Shown here in pieces: positions 24,152 to 33,456 of a stretch of 64,000 nt of DNA (within the stretch, counting starts at the first letter, position 1; each line of letters starts with the position of its first letter). A model generated the notes under the pieces. That model had not been told where the DNA came from. It did no database searches and saw only the letters and a list, made by a program, of their open reading frames with translations. The position numbers were made by a program, and so were the translations under genes. Origin of the DNA: Branchiostoma belcheri (Eukaryota; Chordata; Leptocardii; Amphioxiformes; Branchiostomatidae); NCBI RefSeq assembly GCF_001625305.1, contig NW_017802713.1, positions 1,795,952-1,859,951 on the forward strand. Direction: 5' to 3'.

Positions 24152-24508
24152 CGTGGCCGACAAGTACAAGTCTGTGTCGCCTGCGGAAACACCTGCGTCG
24201 TCTGCTCGAACACCTGTGTCGTCTGCGCGAACACCTGTGTCGTCTACGCGAACACCTGCGTCGTCCGCACAGAAAAAAGCTGCGTCGTCTGCGCGAACAC
24301 CTGTATCGCCTGCGCCAACATCTGCGACGTCTAGGCAGACGACGCAGCTTCTGTCTGTGCAGACGACGCAGGTGTTCGCGCAGACGACGCAGCTTTTTTC
24401 TGTACAGACGACGCAGGTCTTTGCGCAGACGATGCAGGTGTTCGCGCAGACGACGCAGGTGTTCGCGCAGACGACGAGGTGTTCGCGCAGGCTTGTGCTT
24501 GTCGGCCA
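24152..24508. repeat. Inverted minisatellite palindrome of 21-bp units
   Basis: The left arm repeats a 21-bp unit of ACACCTGCGTCGTCTGCGCGA type about seven times. From about 24332 the same units continue in reverse complement. The outer arms also match: GTGGCCGACAAGTACAAG on the left and the reverse complement of GTGGCCGACAAGCACAAG on the right. The plus strand reads as heptapeptides TPASSAR and the minus strand as Arg/Leu-rich peptide, but neither resembles a known protein. It sits just 3' of the GPCR stop codon. Confidence 0.85.
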
Positions 24509-24550
24509 CAGTAGCTATAGGAGTATCTTTACCTTTTTTTTAGCAAAAAG

Positions 24551-27065
24551 TCACGTTATGTAGTTGAGGACACAGTCCCAGATATGCTTATAGCCCTGGC
24601 GGATATTTTTGTTCATCAGGCCGTACACGATCGGGTTCAGGGCGCCGTTTAGAGCCATCAGGACAGAGGCAACCATGAATGCTTCGGACGGTACCTTAGT
24701 GTAGACCATCACCATTAGGGTCATGGGCATGCAGCATACTGTGTACACGGCGAAGAGAGTCATCATCATTTTGGTGATTTGCCTCTCGGCAGCATTGGTG
24801 TTGTGAGATTTGGCATTTGGTGTTTTGCCCCTCCCATGCTGTCTTTTTTCTGTAGGTTTCTCAGTTGTATCTGGCACTGGAGTGACCAGGATGATATTTT
24901 TGTGATTAGCTTTTCCTGGCTTATTCTGGTTAACTGCGTTTTGTTCGTCATCATCACATGAGGAGGAATTGTCGTCTCCCGTCCAAACTCCACCGTACGC
25001 GTTTCTCGAGGAACGTGTGGTGTGGGTAGTTGCAGTAGTGGAGGTAGAAGGTCCAGCCTCGCCACCTTGCGTTCCACGAGAGAACTGCACAGCCCAACGT
25101 TTCGGGTGGTGATTGGCGTTGGCCATGACGCGTCTCTTACTCTTCCTGACATGGTTATGGATGAGCGCGTAACAGACGAGGGACACTATGTATGGGATGA
25201 TGAGGATGAGAACGGTCGGTGTTATCTTTCCCCATAGATTAGCTGATCCTCCCAAAGCACATCGTTTCAGCTTTGGGTCTACCTTAACTTCTTCAAGGAC
25301 ATGCACAGGTAAGAATGAAACGATGGGAAGCAACCATGTGAGTGAAAGCATGATGACGAGGACACAGGTAGACTTCAGACGCGTGCTGTAGGTACAGACA
25401 TTGAAGTACCGTTGGAGAGCGATACACAGCATATGACCTATCGACACCCCCCACAGCACGGGAGTGGTGTACGATTCAAACCAGCACAGCGCCCCTGGCG
25501 GTTCCCATTGGGGGTGCAGGAAGTGGTAGATCCACAAGGCGGCGTCGCAGGTGGCGAAGAGGATGTCTGCGCAGCTGAGGCTGACCAGGGGCACGTTGAC
25601 CAGCTTCCTCAGGTTCGGGCGGGCCAAGATGGCGACGATGGTGAGGAGACAGCCGAGAACAGTCAACACCACGATGACTACAAGGATATAAAAGTTTTAA
25701 CATTAGTGAGTAGATGACATTACTTAGCCAGATTAAATTGCTTTACGCCCGCCCAACACCCAGCCGCCCCCCGGGAAGGGGCCACTAAAGCCGTGGACGG
25801 CAGAGTTTGCGTTACACAGACTATAATATACTTTAATTGGCATTATTTTCGAAGGCCTGAAATCATTGAAAAGCAAGGTCGCATGTTCCTCATTTGTGAG
25901 TAAAGCGTGGGTTGATGCCTATCGTGTTCCAAGCATGCATATTCCAGATTTAATGAAAACCTGGCTGCTTTCCGCTATTTTCATTGTCTGGGTGCAGATT
26001 CCATAGAGTGAATTCAAGATTAAACAGTGAATCGCCCAAATGCCAAAAACTACTCTATGTACTGGGCCGTACTGAGCGTATTACTTAGTATGATCCGGCG
26101 TACATAAAACGTACACAGACTCAAAACGACTGAGATGCATATCACCCCCATGAAACTCCTTCCTCTTCGCCCCCGCCGTTCTGCTTCGCCCCCGCCCCGT
26201 TCTGCTTCGCCCCCGCAAAAAATCTGCTTCGCCCCCGTCGTTCCTCTACGCCCGTCAGTGGTTCTTACGTTTATAAGTACTGGCGGGAAATTTCACTCAC
26301 GGCTGTACTTATAAACGCCAGTACTTATAAACGTAAGAACCACTGACGGGCCGTGAGGTAGGGGTAAACGTTTGAATGGGAAGGATTTGTGCAACGCCAC
26401 TTGGCAGAAAGGTGGTCCAGAATGTTTGCCGGAGTATGGGCTACTTTAAATTTGGCGGCACAGCCTTTATTGTTATTTTGCAGACGATTTTCGTGTCGAC
26501 TGTGAGCTGTGCCGCCATTGGGGGCTAAGCAGAAGGACGGGGGCAAAGCAGAATTGCGTCGGGGGGCGTAGAGGAACGACGGGGGCGAAGCAGATTTTTT
26601 GCGGGGGCGAAGCAGAACGGCGGGGGCGAAGAGGAAGGAGTTTCATGGGGGTGCATATGACGTGCGTATGTGTGCGTACGGATGACAGGAATGTCAATAC
26701 GTAGCCTCCTTCGCAGACTTTTGAGACGGGCGTTAATTTCTTAGGCTGTGAAACCGTCTCTGCCCGGCCAAGTCCCTCGGCGGCAAAGCCGTCCCTCCGC
26801 GCGGCCAAACTCGCGTCGCTCCCCGACTAAAATTAACGCCGCCACCTCAGAAGTCTGCCAAGGAGGCTAGCTAGGAAGTACGCAATTCTTATGCGACGAG
26901 GATACGCGGAAGTGTACCAAATAAAAAAATTGCTCTTCTCTTTGTAAAATACCATGACAGTTTTATTATTTTATTTTGTTACAAATAAAGAAACCAAAAA
27001 GGCAAAGAGATAAACTTACCTGCTATGATGACAGCTGCGATGTACACACCTGTACTTATCACCAT
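24551..27065 (-). CDS. Class A (rhodopsin-like) GPCR, orphan, two coding exons
   Basis: A seven-transmembrane G-protein-coupled receptor. Exon 1 is 27065-27020 (ATG GTG ATA AGT...), with donor GCAG|GTAAGT. Exon 2 is 25677-24551, with acceptor TCCTTGTAG. Joined in phase 1 they give about 390 aa, and the junction falls within TM1 (VYIAAVIIA|VIVVLTVLG). Family marks: the TM2 aspartate in SLSCADILFA, the TM3 cysteine in GALCWFES, a DRY-type box altered to QRY (LQRYFNVC), TM4 tryptophan (SLTWLLP), an ECL2 cysteine, TM5 proline (IIPYIVSLVCYAL) and NPIVY in TM7. Oddities: the usual TM1 asparagine is replaced (LGCLLTI), and the TM6 CWxP motif is CCMP. The third intracellular loop is long (about 100 residues), Ser/Thr-rich and acidic, followed by helix 8. 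The N-terminus is very short unless an upstream exon adds to it. Ligand unknown; a melatonin-receptor-like relationship is only a guess from TM3. Confidence 0.85.
26143..26653. mobile_element. Nested foldback element in the GPCR intron
   Basis: Outer arms of about 110 bp start CACCCCCATGAAACTCCTTC and contain repeated TCTGCTTCGCCCCCG units; the right arm is their reverse complement. CATAT flanks both ends (26138-26142 and 26654-26658). Inside is a second inverted pair, CGTCAGTGGTTCTTACGTTT (from 26253) against AAACGTAAGAACCACTGACG (to 26346). No transposase. Confidence 0.8.
26702..26869. mobile_element. Foldback MITE, TAGCCTCCTTCGCAGACTT, in the GPCR intron
   Basis: The arms TAGCCTCCTTCGCAGACTT and AAGTCTGCCAAGGAGGCTA enclose a GC-rich centre with CGGCGGCAAAGCCGTC. 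The ends are of the same TAGCC/GGCTA type as other MITEs here, but no perfect target duplication was found. Confidence 0.7.
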
Positions 27066-27671
27066 GATGAATACTATTATTTGTAGAGAACCTCCAGTCC
27101 TTCTTAAACGCTGACGCTTACAATATCTGTATGATGATATTAAGAAAAACGTTGGCTGCAATAAGGCAGTATTTAAACAAGGTTTAGCATCCAAATGCTA
27201 GTATACTACAAGTAGGTGAAATAAAATCCGACGTAATCTATTTGTCTATTTGTATCAACAACAACGATGAATTCCGATGTTTGTTTACAACATAAATCAT
27301 TAACAATTAATGTTAGGGTCATTAATACAAATAACAATCATGTCAGAACCTACAATGAGTTTAAATATTTACAATAATACCTTCACGTACGTGTATCGGG
27401 CAGGATGCTGGTGAAAATCTCCCGATTATGTTATGATTTAAAACATAACATACTAACGACCCCACATTCTTCCATAGGCCAGGTCCCCTAGAATGACCAT
27501 ATGGAACCCAAAATATGGTTTGAACTATTGGCTACATATAGCGTTAGCATTTATATATACCAACCCATGTTATCGCAGGTGTTTTGCCTGTCCCTGAATT
27601 TGCTTTCTGTCTACCATAGCAAATGTTAAGGGGCAAAGAAAATCCCTCTGAAAACATCGTGACTTCGTGCC

Positions 27672-28772
27672 ATTTAGTAAATGGAAGGTGGAAAACGCAA
27701 CATCTGATATTGAATCGTTTGAACTATTGCAACAACCAGCACTACATTTTTCTCCACATTAAATCTATATACAAATACATCAAAAATGTTTGCGGGCTCC
27801 ACAGTCTTTAGTTAGCGTGTGGCTCATATTTTGAAATGGAAGGTGGAAAACTCAACATCTGATACTGCATCGTTTGAACTATTGCAACACATGATCAAGC
27901 ACCACATTTTTCTTTACATTAAATCTATATAACAAACACACCAAAAATGTTTGCGGGCTCCACAGTCTTTAGTTGGCGTGTGGCTCATATTTTGAAATGG
28001 AAGGTGGAAAACTCAACAAGCTGATACTGCATCGTTTGAACTATTGCAGCATCCAACACGACATTTTCCTCTACATTAAATCTATATACAAATACACCAA
28101 AAATGTTTGCGGGCTCCACAGTCTTTAGTTAGCGTGTGGCTCATATTTTGAAATGGAAGGTGGAAAACTCAACATCTGATACTGCATCGTTTGAACTATT
28201 GCAACAACCAACACGACATTTTCCTCTACATTAAATCTATATACAAATACATCAAAAATGTTTGCGGGCTCCACAGTCTTTAGTTAGCGTGTGTCTCATA
28301 TTTTGAAATGGAAGGTGGAAAACTCAACATCTGATATTATCGTTTGAACTATTGCAACACATGATCAAGCACCACATTTTTCTTTACATTAAATCTATAT
28401 AGTACAAACACACCAAAAATGTTTGCGGGCTCCACAGTCTTTAGTTAGCGTGTGGCTCATATTTTGAAATGGAAAGTGGAAAACTCAACATCTGATATCA
28501 TCGTTCGAACTATTGCAACACATGATCAAGCACCACATTTTTCTTTACATTAAATCTATATACAAATACACCAAAAATGTTTGCGGGCTCCACAGTCTTT
28601 AGTTAGCCCGTGTCTCATATTTTGAAATGGAAAGTGGAAAACTCAACATCTGATACTGGATCGTTTGAACTATTGCAACAACCAGCACCACATTTTTCTA
28701 CACATTAAAGCTATATACAAATACATCAAAAATGTTTGCGGGCTCCACAGTCTTTAGTTAGCGTGTGGCTCA
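27672..28772. repeat. Tandem array, 7 units of 155-161 bp
   Basis: Each unit contains GGAAGGTGGAAAACTCAACA, CGTTTGAACTATTGCAACA, ACATTAAATCTATATA and TGTTTGCGGGCTCCACAGTC. Successive GCGGGCTCC positions are 27792, 27953, 28109, 28264, 28425, 28583 and 28738. Two unit subtypes (with and without ACATGATCAAGCACC) are interleaved. Noncoding. Confidence 0.9.
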
Positions 28773-28788
28773 TAATCTTGCTACTTGC

Positions 28789-28980
28789 TAAGGCCACAGC
28801 AAGTAAATTTTATGGATGACATTCTCCACTGACTACAAATCTAATGCGACAGGGCAAAAAACAAGGCAAAAAAACCAAGACTTCTACATTTTTTCACATT
28901 TGACACTATAAACTTCCAAAATCAGGCGAAAATTAATGCGCACGCTGATGTCAGCCATAAAAATTACTTGCTTTGGCCTA
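28789..28980. mobile_element. hAT-like MITE, internally deleted
   Basis: The ends TAAGGCCACAGCAAGTAAAT and AATTACTTGCTTTGGCCTA match the family at 9311. At 192 bp it lacks about half of the interior. It lies 17 bp after the tandem array. Confidence 0.75.
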
Positions 28981-29080
28981 ATGCGAAACAAATCAAATAC
29001 AAAGGCCGTTACCAAGTTTCTAAAAGATAAGATTTCAGATTAACAACTACTAGTACTACTACATGTGGTGAAATATTTAC

Positions 29081-29250
29081 CTTGTAGGAGCTTTCCGATC
29101 ACCAGTGCATCTGGATCCACAATAGATCGTAGTGGGCCTAATCAAACTCCTGCCGTGAAAAAACCTACCGGGGAACCTAGCTGAGGCGGGCGGGGAAGAG
29201 CTCCTGCAGCCCCGAAGAAAACCCGCGCAACGCACGATAGACTGGATACC
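29081..29250 (-). promoter_or_regulatory. Possible 5' UTR exon/promoter of the GPCR
   Basis: Locally GC-rich DNA ends on the minus strand at a plausible donor, CTACAAG|GTAAAT (last exon base 29081). It lies about 2 kb upstream of the first GPCR coding exon on the same strand. No coding frame joins it convincingly, so a noncoding exon is the more likely reading. Confidence 0.25.
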
Positions 29251-29793
29251 AGGTTAGGAGCTGTGGAGAAAAACAATCACAGTCGCAATGATCACAACTC
29301 CCAGCGTCCGGTATTTCTATTCCCCGAGCTGTGTGATTATAATTATACTGTGAGAATGCGCTGATATAACCACTGCATGGCAGCTCAGACATATCAAAGG
29401 CATATACACCCTGATATGTTTTGACAAATATCAAGGATTGTTGCGTCACATCGTTGAAATAAGTGTTCAATCTAATCAGGTATATGAAAATAATAATACG
29501 ACGACTGAATTTTCACGGCGAACCATTCTGACCCCTTGCTCAGTTACGTCTATTCGACGCACGTCAATTGTTTTGGAAGTAGCTTTCTGTCAAGAAACAA
29601 TTTTATCCCTCACGTCAACGCAATATACGCAGGCTGATTAGACTGGACGTCTGGCGCTAGCTGGAGGCAACCTACAAAGCGTAGAGAAGAACGCCAACGT
29701 TTCAGGACACTTTTGAAGAATGGTAAATAGAGGGAAGTGTTAACTGTTCTTGCCATTCGACTGTAAAAACTTCTCTTCGGTCATATATCTAAT

Positions 29794-30090
29794 TAGAAAG
29801 GTAACATTTGCAAAGCAAATGCATCATGTTTACCTTCGCATATGGTCTGATCTGTTAATTCTTACTCAACACATTCATCATATATATGGTCAGACAGTAG
29901 TCTAAATCCCTCCTGCTATAAAATTGCAACATGATGTAACCCAACACTAGTTACCATGGTGACAGACGTCTGGCCCAGGTCATTGACCTTATGTGTTTGG
30001 AGAAGAGGAAACCATGGAGTTAAAAAAAACCCTTTTTAAACCTCCTTGAGGAAACTGAGCAAAAACAATATGTCCCCTTTGGTAAACGTA
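29794..30090 (-). repeat. Interspersed repeat B (copy 5)
   Basis: Reverse-oriented copy, starting TAGAAAGGTAACATTTGCAA and containing TGATGTAACCCAACACTAGT. Confidence 0.75.
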
Positions 30091-30639
30091 CTAATAATAA
30101 CGCGGGAACCCAATAATGCATTATTATTTCAAGGACGTGAAAACAACAACAACAACAACAACAACAAAAGAAAACGTTAACGTTAGCAATTGCTTCCAAG
30201 ACATGAAAATTTACAGATTAACATATCTAAGCTTTTAGAGACAAGATTTTATCAAATTTTGCAAAAAGACTATATCTCACCATTGACTGTGTGGAACCCG
30301 AAAAGACGAAAATTCCTGGTCGATTGAGCTCCAGGGTTGACGGTTTGCTTCAAACGTGTGCTACGTGAAATAACCAAGGACCTCCTTGGAATAACATAAT
30401 GCAATCAGAGACAAAAATGCTTTTCGATCTTTCCGAAAATTGCTACGAGATGAGAGTGTTATTGAATATATAATCAGAGACTTGTAGCGGATATTAGAAT
30501 ACTGACGCGTTCATAACATACCAGTAACGTCCTTCACAGACTTATGCGGCGACGGCGTTACTAGTAGTTTTTTTTGGGGGGGGGGCGCTGGTCGAGGTAA
30601 GTTTTGTCGCGTATACTCCCTCCGTGGCATATTACTTGT

Positions 30640-30840
30640 AAGTTATCTGTATCTGTATCGGTATAACCGCCGGCCTTTGGCGTAACACACCAGCTTCGCA
30701 GGCACGCGGTGGCAGCTAGCTATATCACACCGAACGACTTGTCACACTCAATCGCAGGAGTTGTTTAAAGCTCTCTAGTGATCATACCCCAATTGTGCTT
30801 GGTGGCAACGAGTTACAGTCCACGATGGAAAATGCGAGGT
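30640..30840 (-). mobile_element. Non-LTR retrotransposon 3' end, short degenerate copy
   Basis: Shares GTATCGGTATAACCGCC, CACACCAGCTTCGCAGGCAC and the region of the SLPP tail with the copies at 2618 and 49742. Stops interrupt it. Confidence 0.65.
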
Positions 30841-31033
30841 TTTGAAAGGAAGAGCGAATGAAAATGAAGCGTTGACATGGCAAGAACCGCCATATCAAGC
30901 ACGACGCCTAGCGGAATTTTGTAGAGTTTCACTTCCTCTCTTCCACAACCGACCGATTTTACCTGCAACGCCAGCTAGTACCCATTACCAAACTGTATGG
31001 CTAGCTCCTAAGCTTGTGTGTTCATGCATATGG

Positions 31034-31354
31034 TACTGCACGAAAAAGACTCGGATACACTTATATCCGGGCCGGTATCTTGCCGTATTCTTTAAAGATA
31101 CGTGCATTTTCCCTGCTGTTATCCTTGTTTTATCTCGATTGTATTTTTGGATCCGTGGATTATTTCTCTGTTACCATTATGTTATTACTTTTTGCTTTGT
31201 TCATGTCTTGTCTGTACATGTTTTTGTATTTTGAAATACTAATTAAAAAAAAGATACGAGCATATACGAGCGGATGCGTATACTGCTCGTAATCTTAAAG
31301 AATACGGCAAGATACCGGCCGGGATATGAGTATATCCGAGCCTATTTCGTGTAA
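31034..31354. mobile_element. Foldback element with ~60-bp arms
   Basis: Left arm GGCCGGTATCTTGCCGTATT and right arm AATACGGCAAGATACCGGCC are exact inverted copies within longer arms that run from GCACGAAAAAGACTCGGATA to TATCCGAGCCTATTTCGTGT. The open frames at 30842-31292 run through it and have no domain. Confidence 0.75.
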
Positions 31355-32180
31355 CTTCTTTGGTTTGTTGGGAGCCCCGCTCAAGGCAGGGCAGAGAAAA
31401 ATTGAGTTATAGACTCATTGACTGTTCCCCTCCACGGAAATCTTTAGTAAAAGGCGAAAGATTTGTACGTGGTAAATTGAAGGGAAACCAGAGTAACGAC
31501 TGATTGCCTGTAGCATCGGTACTATGAAACAGCTGTACCATCCGTTTGTGGTTATGACGTTGGATTTGACAATGAATGTCATAATGTCTCAATCTAAAGA
31601 TGAACCCAAGTTTACTCAGTTTCTCTTTGCAGTTTAGACATTAGCTATGTTGTTTATTAAGATATCTGTATTATCACTTTCTTAATAATTATAAGAGGAA
31701 ATCGAAAAAAAGCTTAACACCTGTGGCCCAGGATGCGTCGTGGACGTGACTTTGAAAACGATCTTGTGACGTCAATTCGCAAGGTCGCATGGGAAATATG
31801 ATAATTAGGTGTGTCAAAGGTCAATGGTAGCCTGTAAAAGGCTGGACTTGTTACGTTTAGGTTCTGGGTCAGAGCAGGGAGGTTTTGACCTCCTTGGTCG
31901 GAGTTTCTTTGTCAGATTGTCATCAGTGAATGTATACACCAATGCAAGTGCAAGTCCCTGATACAATACATGTTCTCTGTGGCGTGGATGCCTTTCTTGA
32001 CTCTCAAGGCCGGATTTTTTTCGAATTCCTCACTTGTGCCCAAAAAGCCTGTCTAACTTGCATCCCTACTACATTTGCTGGACAACTGAGCATTTCCTGC
32101 GTCTTATCGTCCTCCCACTCAAGATTTTAGCTGATTTCGCGCGGTAAGAAAAATTGTCGTAAAATCGCACGCCCGTTTTC
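31355..32180. other. No gene seen
   Basis: Only short frames without recognisable domains lie upstream of the EF-hand gene promoter. Confidence 0.4.
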
Positions 32181-32185
32181 CGCAG

Positions 32186-32354
32186 GTATAAAGACGGTGC
32201 ATTATGGGAAGCGTGAAAAGGGGGCGGGGGGCACAGGGACAAAACAGGTACAACAACCTCACTGTGCCCATTGTTTATTCATTCTCAGGGCTGAATTCGA
32301 AGCGGCCAGGCGTGGTAAACATTTTCTGTCTTCTCACCAGAACTTAGTACAAAG
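32186..32354 (+). promoter_or_regulatory. Candidate TATA promoter and 5' UTR exon of the EF-hand gene
   Basis: TATAAAG at 32186-32192 is followed after about 30 bp by an expected start site near 32217. A noncoding exon would end at GTACAAAG|GTAGGT (32354). The acceptor CACAG at 33442-33446 lies 10 bp before the ATG of the EF-hand gene and could join to it. All of this is inferred from sequence motifs. Confidence 0.4.
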
Positions 32355-32820
32355 GTAGGTCTGTTCCATAGTTCACACGATCAGTGTTCCTTCAACACTT
32401 GTATTAGTGAGCACACGTGTAAGTTTCTAATCTATAGGCAGATCCCTTTCAGTGGCAAAAAGACAGTATCAAATTGACCAGGCAGTATCCATTAGCCAGA
32501 GAAGGTCGCCGGCCACCGATGGAATTAGCGACAAAAAACGGCCATATATAAAAAGCTAACGATCATTGAACCACAACCTCTGCTTGGAGAGTAGTAAATT
32601 TCAACATTTAGGCATGCCATGATCCTGTCAGACAAAAGTCCACTGACGAATCTAGGTTCAGAACAAATGCGTTGTTGTCTGTATGACTCGTCGGGCGGGG
32701 TAACAACCAATGAGGTGATGTTAATGTATCTGATGAATCTCAATTTGCCTCAGGTAATGTACCAAAATCTGAGACAATGGTAGGCCCAACTAGACAATCG
32801 GAAGGGCTTCTTTCTTAATC

Positions 32821-33185
32821 TTAAAGGCATCCAGTGCAATTTACTAAAGGAGGGCGACAAAATTAACCAAAAAATATTATGGATGAGGAAATCGGTATCA
32901 TACTGACAGTTACTTCTATTTCTTAGCATATTGTCGATATCATTTCATACATGAAATTTGACATAGTCCCTTTATTCTTTTGGTACTGTACCACCGATAA
33001 ATAGCTAGAACAAGTCTACTATACGAAACAAGCATCCATTTTCCGTCCGCAACATGGCATTTTAGCCTCACAGAAATAAGTTTGCTATGGGGTAGAGTTG
33101 ATTCAATTGACAACATTGAAAAACATAGAAAAATCGACTTTAAAAATTCAGTTTTACTGCCCTGAAATAGCTTTGGATTTCTCAA
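32821..33185. repeat. Degenerate MITE, AAAGGCATCCAGTGCA family
   Basis: It starts TTAAAGGCATCCAGTGCAAT like the element at 21312 and ends in a decayed form of the inverted repeat, CTGAAATAGCTTTGGAT. Confidence 0.5.
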
Positions 33186-33219
33186 ATTACATGTAAGCCC
33201 ATTGGCCTTATAATAATTG

Positions 33220-33395
33220 TCATCAAAGTCTCGTGTAAATGAGGTCACGTGTCTGTAACCGTAGCTCTCGCGAGATTACGTTTCGAAGTGATTGGTCATT
33301 CATTATCCTGATGAAGGCGACAGTGGTCGCTGAAAATTTGATCTCTGTTTAACCTGAGTGTTGGGATAAAGTTCAACATTTTACTATGATTACTA
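33220..33395 (+). repeat. Promoter-like repeat with E-box and TCTCGCGAGA (copy 1)
   Basis: It contains CACGTG, the palindrome CTCTCGCGAGA, ATTGG (inverted CCAAT) and then CCTGATGAAGGCGACAGTGG with a GTCGCTGAAAA end. The last part folds as a 6-bp stem between CTGATGA and GAAA. The same block is repeated at 59770-59925. It lies 60-230 bp upstream of the first EF-hand coding exon. Confidence 0.65.
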
Positions 33396-33456
33396 CCAAC
33401 AGATGAACTTTCATGATAATAATTGTCATTGTTAATAAAAACACAGATCCAAGAAG

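Noticed and set aside
24152..24508. CRISPR-like array or coding repeat protein
   Set aside because: 21-bp units are directly adjacent without unique spacers and reverse orientation halfway; this is a eukaryotic inverted minisatellite. Both strands are open only because of the repeat composition.
25412..25717. Plus-strand frames opposite the GPCR
   Set aside because: They are antisense shadows of the receptor exon and have no independent support.
27063..27194. Longer GPCR N-terminus starting at 27194
   Set aside because: The frame begins with TTG, not ATG; the first in-frame ATG that leads directly into TM1 is at 27065.
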